Below are positions 36,885-45,871 of a stretch of DNA of 64,000 nt, piece after piece. This stretch comes from Xanthomonas melonis (GTDB taxonomy: Bacteria; Pseudomonadota; Gammaproteobacteria; Xanthomonadales; Xanthomonadaceae). The position numbers were made by a program, and so were the translations under genes. The first letter of the stretch is position 1; every line of letters starts with the position of its first letter. The stretch lies in contig NZ_JAJGQH010000012.1 in the NCBI RefSeq assembly GCF_020783655.1, positions 112,328 to 176,327 of the forward strand, written 5' to 3'. Under the pieces are notes generated by a model. It worked only from the letters and a program-made list of their open reading frames with translations, ran no database searches and was not told where the DNA came from.

Positions 36885-38093
36885 TCAACGCGTGATCGGC
36901 GCCGGACCCTGGCGATGCTGCTGCCATAGCGCCAGCGCGTAGACCAGCAGGCCACCGAGCGCGGTGGCCGCGCCGACATAGCCGGTGGACGTCCAGCCCC
37001 ACCCGGCAGTGATCGCCATGCCGCCCAGCCACGGGCCCAGCGCATTGGCGGTATTGAACGCCGCGTGGTTGGATGCGGCGGCCAAGGTCTGCGCATCGGC
37101 GGCCACATCCATCAGCCGCGTCTGCAAGGCCGGCGCAAGCGCGCCCATCGTGCCCACCGCCACGATCGACAGGAACACCCACCCACCCGACCGCGCCGCC
37201 AGCGGAAAGCTCAGCATCACCAGTATCGACCACACCAACAACACCGGCACGGCACGAAACTGCAGGCGATCGAATAGCCAACCGCCCAGGATGCTGCCGA
37301 GCACACCACCGACGCCGAACGCGGCCATCGCCAGCGGGATATGTGCCGACGCCAGACCGGTCACCGAGGTGAGCGTCGGCGCGAGATAGCTGAAAACGCA
37401 GAACATGCCGGAGAAACCCACCGCACCGATCGCCAGCGCCAGCCATACCTGCGGGCGGTTGAACGCGCGCAGCTCGCGTAACGGCTGTTGACGCGGCTCG
37501 TCCGGCGCGGGCGGCAACAACACCGCCACCGCTGCCACCGTCCCCAGCGCGATGACACAGACCGACGCAAACGCCCAGCGCCAGCTGACGATCTGCCCCA
37601 ACCAGGTCGCCAGCGGGTTGCCCACCAGCAGCGCCACGCTCAAGCCCAGCAGCACCCGTCCCACCGCAGTGGCTCGCCGATCGGGCGGGCTGATCGAGGC
37701 AGCCACCAGGGAAGCCACGCCGAAATACGCGCCATGCGGCAGGCCGGCGATGAAACGGCACACCAGCATCGCGTGGTAACTCGGCGCCAGCGCACTGGCG
37801 AGGTTTCCCAGTGCGTAGAACACCATCAGCAACAACAGCAAGGTGCGCCGCGGCCAGCGCGCGCCCAGGATCGCCAGCAACGGCGCGCCCACCACCACGC
37901 CCAGCGCATAGGCGCTGATGACATGGCCCACCTGCGGTTCGCTGATCTGCAGGCCCTGCGCGATCTGGCCCATCAGGCCCATGGTGGAAAACTCGCTGAT
38001 GCCGATCGCAAAGCCGCCCATCGCCAGCGCGAGCAGGATCAGCGTGTAATCGCGCCGCGAAACGCGCGGCGTGGAACGGTCGGTATCGGACAT
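36885..38093 (-). CDS. MFS transporter, DHA1/AraJ-like exporter
   Basis: A 402-residue inner-membrane transporter with 12 hydrophobic helices. The first helix block has GGFAIGISEFSTMGLMGQIA and the loop ALGARWPRRTLLLLLM carries the family's basic turn, both typical of the drug/sugar exporter DHA1 branch (AraJ, YdhP). The substrate is unknown. An AT-rich inverted repeat lies 29-48 bp before the start codon and probably controls it. Confidence 0.87.
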   Translation of the reverse strand: MSDTDRSTPRVSRRDYTLILLALAMGGFAIGISEFSTMGLMGQIAQGLQISEPQVGHVISAYALGVVVGAPLLAILGARWPRRTLLLLLMVFYALGNLASALAPSYHAMLVCRFIAGLPHGAYFGVASLVAASISPPDRRATAVGRVLLGLSVALLVGNPLATWLGQIVSWRWAFASVCVIALGTVAAVAVLLPPAPDEPRQQPLRELRAFNRPQVWLALAIGAVGFSGMFCVFSYLAPTLTSVTGLASAHIPLAMAAFGVGGVLGSILGGWLFDRLQFRAVPVLLVWSILVMLSFPLAARSGGWVFLSIVAVGTMGALAPALQTRLMDVAADAQTLAAASNHAAFNTANALGPWLGGMAITAGWGWTSTGYVGAATALGGLLVYALALWQQHRQGPAPITR

Positions 38094-38121
38094 GGCCGAC
38101 TCCAGAATGACAGCCGGACAT

Positions 38122-38141
38122 TATTGTGCAATGCAACAATG
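38122..38141 (-). promoter_or_regulatory. Operator-like inverted repeat before the MFS exporter
   Basis: ATTGTGCA-A-TGCAACAAT (38123-38140) is an imperfect palindrome in a strongly AT-rich patch in otherwise GC-rich DNA. It lies just upstream of the exporter gene and overlaps a possible -10 region on the minus strand. No regulator gene is adjacent. The remainder of 38150-38625 shows no gene. Confidence 0.5.
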
Positions 38142-38625
38142 CATGAAAGACCGCTGCCGCCGGCAGCTCCCGCGCGATCGCCGATCCTGTCACGCTTTGT
38201 GCGCCAATCGCCCACCTGGCGATGCAGTGTCCTATCCGTAGACCGCTGTCACCGCTCCAGTCCGCCAGCAGTCCTCCGATGTGGCGTCGCCCTCGCCCGC
38301 CCCTGCCCACCCACAGGTGCTACTCCATGCCGGTTCGGAGCTGGCGCCGCCGCGCGGGAAGCGCGCCACTGGGCAAGGTGGACCAGACCCTGCTGTAGGA
38401 CGGTGGCGCCAAGGGTTTATCCCGCGCTGACGGCGCACGGCGCATTCCCGGTCAGCGTATGCAGGCGGTCACCAGACAGCGCCTCGGCTGCCGCACCGGC
38501 ACCCTGCATTGGCATCTGCCTGCCGCCTGGCGCGCGCCAGGCGGATCGGGCGGCGTGGCCGGCGATTGCCAGCGCGACGAGGTCGGCACATGATGGTTTC
38601 CAACCCATCGCCATGGATGTGCCCG

Positions 38626-39417
38626 ATGCGTCTGTTTCCTGCGGTTCTGTTCGGCGCGGCATGGCTCGCGTGCACGGGGGCCCATGCGGCGCCGGACACT
38701 TCCCGTCCTGCCGCTCCGGACGCGCACTGCCTGGACGCGCGCCAGGTGGCCGAATTGCACCAGGCCGACCCGCGCACGCTGGCCGTCGCCGAACACGCAG
38801 GCCGCCGGTTTCGCTTGCAGCTGGCGCAGGAGTGTCTGCTGCATGCAACACCTGACAGGGCCCAGCTGTTGGCACCGCACGGCTGGGTCTGCGACGCAGC
38901 GCAAGCGTATGTGCGCGTGGGGCAGCAACATTGCGCGATCGCCCGGGTCACCCCGCTCGACGCGCGCAGCTACGCCGAGCTCGCCCGTCGGCACAGCCAC
39001 GACGCCATACCGACGCTGCAAGGCGTCAACGTGCGCGAGGCGCGACGGCGCAGCTTCACCGGCTCGGCGAACTACTGCTTCCATCCCGGCATGCTGCGCG
39101 CCTGGTCGGAAGACGCCCATGGCCTGGTGGTGGAGGTCTCGCCGCGCCATCCCGGTTCGCACCGGCACTATCGCGTCGAGCTCATGGACAGCTGCAGCGA
39201 ACTCAGTGGCGCACCGCCGATCCGCTTCGTTTCCGGCATGGGCTTGAATGCCATCTGCGGCAATCCTGGCGACAAGCTCGACATCCTCGACGAAATCGGC
39301 ATTGCCGGCGCGAGCGCTGGCGCAGGACAAGACGGCGACCTGACGACCACACGCGGCGGCAGGCTCTCGCGCATGCGCCAGAGCTGCGTGGTGGCGGCGG
39401 TCTATCCACGCGACTGA
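38626..39417 (+). CDS. Exported protein with two DUF6491-like halves
   Basis: A 263-residue protein with a signal peptide (MRLFPAVLFGAAWLACTGAHA). The mature part seems to contain two related halves: FRLQLAQECLLHATPDRAQ with VGQQHCAI, and YRVELMDSCSELSGAPPIR with NAICGNPGDKLDI. Each half pairs a mid-domain cysteine with one about 25-40 residues later, suggesting two disulfide-bonded beta domains. Function unknown. The start at 38626 puts the signal peptide at the N-terminus; an ATG 12 codons earlier is also open. Confidence 0.7.
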   Translation: MRLFPAVLFGAAWLACTGAHAAPDTSRPAAPDAHCLDARQVAELHQADPRTLAVAEHAGRRFRLQLAQECLLHATPDRAQLLAPHGWVCDAAQAYVRVGQQHCAIARVTPLDARSYAELARRHSHDAIPTLQGVNVREARRRSFTGSANYCFHPGMLRAWSEDAHGLVVEVSPRHPGSHRHYRVELMDSCSELSGAPPIRFVSGMGLNAICGNPGDKLDILDEIGIAGASAGAGQDGDLTTTRGGRLSRMRQSCVVAAVYPRD

Positions 39418-39618
39418 CTCCGGCCCCGCACAGGGTTGCCGTGAGCCTCACCGCCGAAGCGGCATCTTCACGCATCTGGCCAAATTCCCCCGCAACGCCG
39501 CCGCCGCCGACCATGCTCGATCCGCGCTCGGCGGATGCAGACGGACAACGCGGGCACGCCGCTCCAAACGCAGGCGCCCCCGGCGAGCGACGCACGCCTC
39601 CCAGGCCTGCTGCAGCCG

Positions 39619-39954
39619 TCAGGCCTTGCGCAGGAAGCAGGTCTTGAGTACCAAACCCTTGATCTTTTCCGAATTGCCTTCGATATGCTCGGCGTCGTCT
39701 TCGACCAGGCGGATATTGCGGATCAGCGTGCCTTGCTTGAGCGGAATCGATGATCCCTTGACCTTGAGGTCCTTGATCACCGTGACCGTGTCGCCGGCCT
39801 GCAGCGCGTTGCCGTTGCTGTCGCGCACCACCACCGCAAGCGCGGCGGCGGCGTCCGCGCTCCATTCGAAACCGCACAGCGCACAGATCGACAACGCGCC
39901 GTCGGCATAGGTGTTGTCCTGTCCGCATTGCGGGCAGGCGGGGACGCTGGACAT
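39619..39954 (-). CDS. yjdM: Zinc-ribbon protein YjdM (PhnA family)
   Basis: A 111-residue protein. The N-terminal zinc ribbon is CPQCGQDNTYADG with a second CALCGFEW pair; the C-terminal PhnA domain begins at VVRDSNGNALQAGDTVTVIK. Despite the older name PhnA it is not needed for phosphonate use as far as known; its role is unclear. AAGGA precedes the ATG. The 201 bp between it and the convergent secreted-protein gene hold no gene. Confidence 0.88.
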   Translation of the reverse strand: MSSVPACPQCGQDNTYADGALSICALCGFEWSADAAAALAVVVRDSNGNALQAGDTVTVIKDLKVKGSSIPLKQGTLIRNIRLVEDDAEHIEGNSEKIKGLVLKTCFLRKA

Positions 39955-40224
39955 GCGATTCCTTCATCGAAACGGGGGTGAATTGTAGCCTTGCGGCCCT
40001 GCGATCACGCATGCGGCGCAACGCCAGGGCGAAAGTGCGGCGCCGACCGATCACCTGCAGGCCGTGTACGCGGCCCTGCACCACCAAGCTGATCCCACGC
40101 CCAACTGCCGGTGCGGCTGCGGTTGCATGATCCCGCGCGATTGCCTACGGTGTGTGTGCGGCATCTCTTCGCATCGTGAATCAGCCGATGCACTCCCCTC
40201 GATCACCCGTCATGGAGGTTTCCA

Positions 40225-40698
40225 ATGGAAATCAGCCAGGGTCGCGTTGCGACCATTCACTACACCTTGTCCGACGATAGCGGCCAGGTTCTCGACCGTT
40301 CCACGCCGGACACGCCGCTGAGCTATCTGCATGGTGCCGGCAATATCGTGCCTGGCCTGGAACACGCGCTGGACGGCAAACAGGCAGGCGATACCCTCAC
40401 CGCCGACATCGCGCCCGAACACGGCTATGGCCCGCGGCACGAGCACCTGATCCAGCAGGTGCCGCGCGAAGCGTTTCCGACCGATGTCGAGGTCGCGCCG
40501 GGCGTCCAGTTCGAAGCCCGCACCCAGCAGGGCCCGGTCCTGGTCACCGTGACCGAGGTCGGTCCTGCTCAGGTCACCGTGGACGGCAATCACCCACTGG
40601 CCGGGCAGACGCTGCATTTCGCGGTCGAGGTGGTGCAGGTGCGCCAGGCCACCACCGAGGAATTGAATCAGGGCCACGTGGACGACATCGCGGCGTGA
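40225..40698 (+). CDS. slyD: FKBP-type peptidyl-prolyl isomerase, SlyD-like
   Basis: A 157-residue cytoplasmic isomerase/chaperone. FKBP halves flank an inserted flap: VATIHYTLSDDSGQVLDRS and NIVPGLEHALDGKQAGDT before it, and ADIAPEHGYGPRHEHLIQQV leading into it. The histidine-rich metal-binding tail of E. coli SlyD is missing; the protein ends in GHVDDIAA. Start is set by GGAGG at 40214. A long stem-loop follows. Confidence 0.9.
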   Translation: MEISQGRVATIHYTLSDDSGQVLDRSTPDTPLSYLHGAGNIVPGLEHALDGKQAGDTLTADIAPEHGYGPRHEHLIQQVPREAFPTDVEVAPGVQFEARTQQGPVLVTVTEVGPAQVTVDGNHPLAGQTLHFAVEVVQVRQATTEELNQGHVDDIAA

Positions 40699-40704
40699 TC
40701 CAGC

Positions 40705-40739
40705 GCTGCCGCGTCCGCCCAGGCAGCGGACGCGGCAGC
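40705..40739 (+). terminator. Stem-loop after slyD
   Basis: A perfect 14-bp stem, GCTGCCGCGTCCGC pairing with GCGGACGCGGCAGC, with a 7-base loop, six bases after the stop codon. No T-run follows, but stability should be very high. Confidence 0.65.
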
Positions 40740-40776
40740 CGTAGTAAAGTGCGCGGCCCGCTCACAGGCTGTCTGC

Positions 40777-42153
40777 ATGAAACTCGGCATCGACTTCGGT
40801 ACCAGCAACTCCGCCGCTGCGGCGATCGTCGATGGACAGGTGCAGCCGGTGCGCTTCGGCCAGGCGCTGCAATTCCGCACCACGGTGTATTTTCCGGACA
40901 CCATGCGCGATCCGGAGAACTTCAGCCTCACTCCGGCGCTGGAGTACGAAGTCCAGCGACTGATCGACTCGGCGCGCCGCGACGCCACCGCAGCCGGGCG
41001 CACCGCCAACCTCGACAGCCTGCGCCGCGATGCGCTGCGCATCGTGCGTCGCCAGTGGATGGAAGAGCAGGTGCGCGAACCGCGCAGCTCGGCCGCATTG
41101 CTGCAGAACGCGGTATATGGCGACGAAGCGCTGGATGCATACTTTCTGGAGGGCGAAGGCAGTCTGGTGCAAAGTCCCAAGTCGATGCTGGGCTACAACC
41201 TGCATCCGCGCGCGCGCCAGACCATCACCGGAATCGCCACCCACGTACTGGAGCATATCCGGCTCACCGCCTCGCGCCAGTTCGATGTCAACATCCGCAG
41301 TGCGGTGCTGGGGCGTCCAGTGCAGTTCCGCAGTTCGATCGGCGACGCCGGCAACGCACAGGCGCTGGACATCCTGCAGACCGCCGCCATCGCCGCCGGC
41401 TTCGACTCCGTGGAATTTCTCGAAGAGCCGGCGGCCGCCGCCATGCATTACCACGTCAGCCACGACACCCGCCACGACACCGTGGTGGTGGATATCGGCG
41501 GCGGTACCACCGACATCGCCCACGCCAGCGTCGGCGGGGACGCGCCCCCGCAGGTACACCGTGCCTGGGGCATTGCGCGCGGAGGCACCGATATCGACCT
41601 GGCGCTCAGCCTGGCTGCCTACATGCCGTTGTTTGGCCGCGGCATCACGCGGGTGCCGGCCCATCATTACGTGGAAGCAGCGATGGTGCAGGACATGACC
41701 CGGCAGCGCGAATTCCGCCTGCACAAGTACCAGGACGTACCGGCACCGTTCGACACCCGCCTGCAGGCGCTGCAGGACACAGGCAACACCGCGCGCCTGT
41801 ATCGTGACGTGGAAGCCTGCAAGATCGCCTTGAGCGAACGCGAGCGCCACCTGACCGCCCTGACCTTCATCGAACGCGACTTGCAAGTCGATGTACAGGC
41901 GAATGCGCTGGTCGCGTCCGCTTCCGGCTATCTGCGCGAGCTGGAGGATCTGCTGGCGCAGGTTCGCGCCGAAATGGCCACCCCACCGGCCACCGTGTTT
42001 CTGACCGGCGGCATGTCGCGCGCAGGCTATCTGCGCGACACCGTGGCCGCTGCATTTCCGCAGGCACGCCTGGTACAGGGCGATCCGTCTTTCGGCGTGG
42101 TCCAGGGCCTGGCTTGGGCTGCGTGCGATACAGGGCCCGCAGCGCCGCGTTAA
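40777..42153 (+). CDS. yegD: Hsp70-family chaperone-like protein YegD
   Basis: A 458-residue Hsp70-type ATPase lacking the full substrate-binding part. Nucleotide-binding motifs are MKLGIDFGTSNSAAAAIVDG (phosphate 1), VVVDIGGGTTDIAHAS (phosphate 2) and VFLTGGMSRAGYLRD (adenosine). QSPKSMLGYN and FLEEPAAAAMHYH are typical of the YegD group. Its client or function is unknown. The upstream hairpin suggests its own promoter. Confidence 0.9.
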   Translation: MKLGIDFGTSNSAAAAIVDGQVQPVRFGQALQFRTTVYFPDTMRDPENFSLTPALEYEVQRLIDSARRDATAAGRTANLDSLRRDALRIVRRQWMEEQVREPRSSAALLQNAVYGDEALDAYFLEGEGSLVQSPKSMLGYNLHPRARQTITGIATHVLEHIRLTASRQFDVNIRSAVLGRPVQFRSSIGDAGNAQALDILQTAAIAAGFDSVEFLEEPAAAAMHYHVSHDTRHDTVVVDIGGGTTDIAHASVGGDAPPQVHRAWGIARGGTDIDLALSLAAYMPLFGRGITRVPAHHYVEAAMVQDMTRQREFRLHKYQDVPAPFDTRLQALQDTGNTARLYRDVEACKIALSERERHLTALTFIERDLQVDVQANALVASASGYLRELEDLLAQVRAEMATPPATVFLTGGMSRAGYLRDTVAAAFPQARLVQGDPSFGVVQGLAWAACDTGPAAPR

Positions 42154-42342
42154 CACCCAATCAAGGGCGCGCGCCTATAATGACGATTGCCGCCCGACGC
42201 ATCGCCGTCCTGCTGGCAAGGCACGCCCGCCGTGCCACTCGCGATCGGCGTACCAGACGCAGTCGCATCTCTCGACACCGCTTCCGCGCGCGCCACCCTT
42301 GCCGCACGCGGTGTCATCGCATTCCCCGCTACAGGAGGCCAC

Positions 42343-42528
42343 ATGGCACGTCCCGCGACCAAGCAGAAATCCCAGCCCAGCATCGCTCGCAGCGAAGGCA
42401 AGTCGCAGCCGCTCAGTCGCGAGCGCATCGCCGCCGACATTGCCGCATTCCGCAAGACCGGCGGCCGGATCGAGGTGCTCACCACCAATTTCGGCCCCGC
42501 CCGCAACGACGGCGACAAGAACGCCTGA
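42343..42528 (+). CDS. Small basic protein of unknown function
   Basis: A 61-residue lysine- and arginine-rich protein: MARPATKQKSQPSIARSEG then LSRERIAADIAAFRKTGGRI and EVLTTNFGPARND. The second half looks like a short helix plus strand, similar to short conserved proteins ending in a GRIEVL motif. ACAGGAGG directly upstream sets the start and supports real translation. The longer open frame from 42187 is unlikely. The following 396 bp (42529-42924) show no gene. Confidence 0.68.
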   Translation: MARPATKQKSQPSIARSEGKSQPLSRERIAADIAAFRKTGGRIEVLTTNFGPARNDGDKNA

Positions 42529-42924
42529 GATCGGCCGCGTGCACGACAGGCGCGCGCCTGCCGTGCACGTCGCTGCCGGCCGCTGCAGCCGTGCTCGCCT
42601 TGCCCGGTCTGCCAGCTGCTACGAAGTAGGACGCATGCCGTGCGCGCCGAAGCGTTCTACCGACTCGCCATCGCACAAGGCGGTCGGTTTCGCGCTGTAT
42701 CCATGTACCCCTCAGACTCTCCGGCTCCCGCGAGCAATCCATATCGACCCGACGATCGCTCGCCGGGTTCTCTCAGCCGCTCCTGATTGGCAAGGCAAGG
42801 CAGTTCACCGTGCTGGCGATGCAGCGTCCGGCCGTTCGATGGAGCCGGCCATTCATCCCATGCACCCATTGCTGCCAGAGAGCGCCGTTACAATGCAGTC
42901 CTCGCTCTTTTCCTGCCTGCTGTG

Positions 42925-43518
42925 ATGTCCGCGTCCGACGCTTTGCCCGCAATGATCCGTAGCCTGTTGCCACACTGGAATCCGCAGTGGTTGGCCATTG
43001 CGGTGCCCACGATCAAGATCGTCCTGATTCTTGCCCTGGCGGGGCTGGTCCGGTTGTTGCTCCGGCAACTGCTACGGCGCCTGTGCGCCCGCTACAACAT
43101 CCCCGCGGAAATGATGATCGGCATTCGCCGCGTCGGCAGCCTGATCATCTCGGTCACCGCCTTGCTGCTGGTATTGCGCATCCTGGGCGTATCGGCCAGC
43201 ACCTTGTGGACGGCGTTCACCGGCTTCGCCGCCGTCGGCGCGGTGGCGTTCTTCGCCGCGTGGAGCGTGTTGTCAAACATCTTCTGCACGTTCCTGATCG
43301 TCACCACGCGTCCGTTCCGGCTGTACGACCACATCGAATTGCTGGAAGGTGGCGACAAGCCGGGCCTGAAGGGCCGCGTGATCGATATCAACGTGATCTA
43401 CACCACATTGGAAGAGAGCGGCGACCATGCGGGCAGCGTCCTGCAGGTTCCCAACAGCCTGTTCTTCCAGCGCACCACCCGACGCTGGCGCGAAACCAGC
43501 GGTTTCAACGCCCAGTAA
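42925..43518 (+). CDS. Small mechanosensitive channel (MscS family)
   Basis: A 197-residue membrane protein with three hydrophobic segments and the MscS pore and beta domain: STLWTAFTGFAAVGAVAFFA with WSVLSNIFCTFLIVTTRPF, then YTTLEESGDHAGSVLQVPNS. It lacks the larger C-terminal vestibule domain of E. coli MscS (286 residues), so it is a short version. It should protect against osmotic downshock. Start at the ATG at 42925 because earlier residues are non-conserved; no clear ribosome binding site. Confidence 0.85.
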   Translation: MSASDALPAMIRSLLPHWNPQWLAIAVPTIKIVLILALAGLVRLLLRQLLRRLCARYNIPAEMMIGIRRVGSLIISVTALLLVLRILGVSASTLWTAFTGFAAVGAVAFFAAWSVLSNIFCTFLIVTTRPFRLYDHIELLEGGDKPGLKGRVIDINVIYTTLEESGDHAGSVLQVPNSLFFQRTTRRWRETSGFNAQ

Positions 43519-43549
43519 GCCGAATGCACCTCGGCGCAGCCAGCAGCGC

Positions 43550-43816
43550 TCAGCGCAGCTGGCTGTCCTTGCTGCCGCGCCGGTTGTAACCGCTCTGCGC
43601 GCCCTGCTCCAGGTCATGCGCCTGCTGGCACTCCACACATAGATGCACGCCTGGCACTGCCTTGCGCCGACCTTCCGGAATCGGCGCATCGCATTCCTCG
43701 CAGTGGGTCAGGCTGGGCCCGCGATGCAACTGGCTTCGCGCGCGCTGGATCGCGTCCTCCACGGTGGCATCGATCTGGTCCTGTACTGCTCCGTCTCCCG
43801 CCCATCCGGTCGCCAT
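43550..43816 (-). CDS. DksA/TraR-type C4 zinc-finger protein, YbiI-like
   Basis: An 88-residue protein with four zinc-ligand cysteines at 39, 42, 60 and 63 (CEEC and CVEC) in a DksA/TraR finger. A short helical region precedes it; the long coiled coil of true DksA is missing, as in YbiI. It may act on RNA polymerase, but this is not established for this subgroup. It faces the MscS gene tail-to-tail. Confidence 0.87.
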   Translation of the reverse strand: MATGWAGDGAVQDQIDATVEDAIQRARSQLHRGPSLTHCEECDAPIPEGRRKAVPGVHLCVECQQAHDLEQGAQSGYNRRGSKDSQLR

Positions 43817-43943
43817 GATCGCTCACCTGTGTTGGCCAGATCGTCAAGATGGTCATCGTCGCAGGAAAATCCAAGCCACGCGTGCACGGCGCACTCAAAC
43901 TGCGTGCTTTAGCATTCAGTCGCTCCGACCCGAGGACCCCGTT

Positions 43944-44198
43944 ATGGAACAACCCGTTCACCCGTTTTCCGACCTGTTCGCCCAGTTGGGCCTGCCATCG
44001 GACGAAGCCAGCATCCGTGGCTTCATCGCAACGCATTCCCCGCTGCCTGGCGACATGCGACTGGAGGAAGCCCCGTTCTGGACGCCTGCGCAGGCCCAGT
44101 TGCTGCGTGAAGAGCGCATCGACGACGCCGACTGGATCGTGACCATCGACCAGCTCAACATCGCCCTGCACACCACGGGCGACGATACAGGCGTCTGA
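43944..44198 (+). CDS. DUF2789 domain protein
   Basis: An 84-residue acidic protein covering the DUF2789 domain: FSDLFAQLGLPSDEASIRGF, then LEEAPFWTPAQAQLLREE and DADWIVTIDQLN. Function unknown. Start follows GAGGA at 43932. Divergently placed from the DksA-like gene. Confidence 0.83.
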   Translation: MEQPVHPFSDLFAQLGLPSDEASIRGFIATHSPLPGDMRLEEAPFWTPAQAQLLREERIDDADWIVTIDQLNIALHTTGDDTGV

Positions 44199-44283
44199 GC
44201 GCTACTGGCTGGCTGCGTCGCGGCGAAACCCGCCGCAGCTGCCGACCTACGAGGCGATCTGGAAACAAGGCGATCTGGAAACA

Positions 44284-44310
44284 AGAAGAGCGGCCAGCGG
44301 CCGCTCTTCT
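44284..44310 (-). terminator. Stem-loop between DUF2789 and DUF1328 genes
   Basis: A 12-bp stem, AGAAGAGCGGCC pairing with GGCCGCTCTTCT, with a 3-base loop. On the minus strand it is followed by TGTTTCC, so it probably ends the DUF1328 transcript; it also lies after the convergent DUF2789 gene. Just before it, GCGATCTGGAAACAAG is tandemly duplicated (about 44253-44285). Confidence 0.7.
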
Positions 44311-44359
44311 CACTGCTGCCGCAGCTGCGTGCAGCAGGCGGCTCGTCGCAGCGTGCTGA

Positions 44360-44533
44360 TCAGGTCACTTTCTTGGCGATCGTCATACCCAGCACGAACA
44401 GCACGATGGCAATGATGATGCCGGCCCAGAACAGGAATTTGGCGATCCCCATCGCGGCGCCCGCCATGCCGCCGAATCCCAGCGCACCGGCGATCAGCCC
44501 GATGATGGCGAAAATGATGGCCCACTTGATCAT
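44360..44533 (-). CDS. DUF1328 small membrane protein (YtjA family)
   Basis: A 57-residue protein made of two hydrophobic helices, [20 protein letters not shown] and [18 protein letters not shown], ending in AKKVT. Members of the DUF1328 family are small inner-membrane proteins often induced under stress. GAGGAG lies upstream on the minus strand and fixes the start. Confidence 0.87.
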   Translation of the reverse strand: MIKWAIIFAIIGLIAGALGFGGMAGAAMGIAKFLFWAGIIIAIVLFVLGMTIAKKVT

Positions 44534-44918
44534 GTTGTCGTCTCCTCGTCCGGCAGCGTGCCGTTGCTTGATGGCGTGACTGCGACAGCGCCGCAACACA
44601 GTGCCTCACGCTAGCGAGCCGGACGTGCCGCATTCGTGAATACGGCTGACACACGTTGCCACATGTCTGCAGGCCTTGGGCGCGGATGCAGTGCTTGGAA
44701 AAAAAACCCCGTGGCTTCGGCAGTCCAGCGCAGATGCCGCTGCAGCCGCCACGCAGCGCGGCAGCTGTCCCCTGCAGTCGCACATGCCCCGCACTCCCTT
44801 GCGCTCCGCAACATACGAGCCGCATGTGCGCAGCAGGCGTGCAGCGCCGCTGTATCGACCACATTGGCCAGCGGCGCCTGCATCGGCGATCATGGCGGTT
44901 CTCCCATATGCGTTGGCC

Positions 44919-45419
44919 ATGGACACGCTTCGCTATCTCGTCGGCTACCCGCCTGCCGTCCTCGACCAGGTGCGCGAACTGATCGCCCAGGACAAGCTGG
45001 CTGCGGCGCTTGCGCGTCGCTACCCGGATCGCCACGCGGTACGCACCGATCGTCATCTGTACGATTACGTCAAGGCGATGAAGGAGCGCTACATGCGCTC
45101 CTCGCCGACGTTGCACAAGGCGATCTACGACAACCACCTGCAGGTGGTGAAGCATGCGCTCGGCACGCATACCGCCATTTCGCGCGCCCATGGCGGCCGG
45201 CTCAAGGCCAGCCGCGAGATCCGCATCGCCTCGGTCTTCCGCGATGCGCCCGAGCCGTTCCTGCAGATGATCGTGGCACACGAGTTGGCGCACCTGAAGG
45301 AGGCAGACCACAACAAGGCCTTCTACCAGTTGTGCAACCACATGGCGCCGGACTATCACCAGCTCGAGTTCGATCTGCGTCTGTACCTGACCCAGCTGGC
45401 GCTGGAGACGCACAGCTGA
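44919..45419 (+). CDS. YgjP-like zinc metallopeptidase domain protein
   Basis: A 166-residue protein with the gluzincin-type motif IVAHELAHLKEADHNKAFYQL near residue 113, typical of the YgjP/SprT-like group (DUF45). The N-terminal helix region (VLDQVRELIAQDKLAAAL) precedes it. No cleavage target is known. Start uncertain: the ATG at 44919 or the in-frame ATG at 44892; neither has a good ribosome binding site. The 452 bp after it (45420-45871) hold no gene. Confidence 0.8.
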   Translation: MDTLRYLVGYPPAVLDQVRELIAQDKLAAALARRYPDRHAVRTDRHLYDYVKAMKERYMRSSPTLHKAIYDNHLQVVKHALGTHTAISRAHGGRLKASREIRIASVFRDAPEPFLQMIVAHELAHLKEADHNKAFYQLCNHMAPDYHQLEFDLRLYLTQLALETHS

Positions 45420-45735
45420 GCATCGGGCCGATCGGTGGCGGCATTTGCGCACGGACCCTCCCGCCCCCAGCGCATCCCGGCAACTTCCTCACGCGGCACA
45501 TCCCCTCGCATCGGCCACCCCGGCGGGGATGCCGACGGCGCGGCGCCTGCCCAGGACGCGACCATGGGTCAGGCGGCACAACACATCAGCGACGCCCACG
45601 TCAGCCAAGCGCACCGCGCCTGTACCTGCCTTCCGCGCAAGCCGGTGGGTGCCGCCGCATGCAGGCCGGGAAAGGCAGGCAGGAGCGCTGGCTCCGCGAC
45701 GGCGCACATGGGTGAACAGATTCATGCACCAGCCC

Positions 45736-45792
45736 CTGCAGACGTGGTTTAAAATGTTGCGGCGCGACGTGCACGGACAGGATCTGCAGACG
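45736..45792 (+). promoter_or_regulatory. Possible control region of leucine dehydrogenase
   Basis: CTGCAGACGT occurs twice in direct orientation, at 45737 and 45784, about 80-135 bp before the gene. Between them is TTTAAAATG, the only AT-rich patch, which could be a -10 region. A regulator site is suggested by pattern only. Confidence 0.3.
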
Positions 45793-45871
45793 TCGCGTTT
45801 TTTGTTTCCCACTGCGCCGGTCACGGCCCGGCCACAGGGGAGGCACATCATGCAGCCCCGCGGAGCCTTCG

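Noticed and set aside
42529..42924. A possible gene in the spacer before the MscS channel
   Set aside because: No frame has a convincing start, ribosome binding site or domain; frames are proline/arginine-rich translations.
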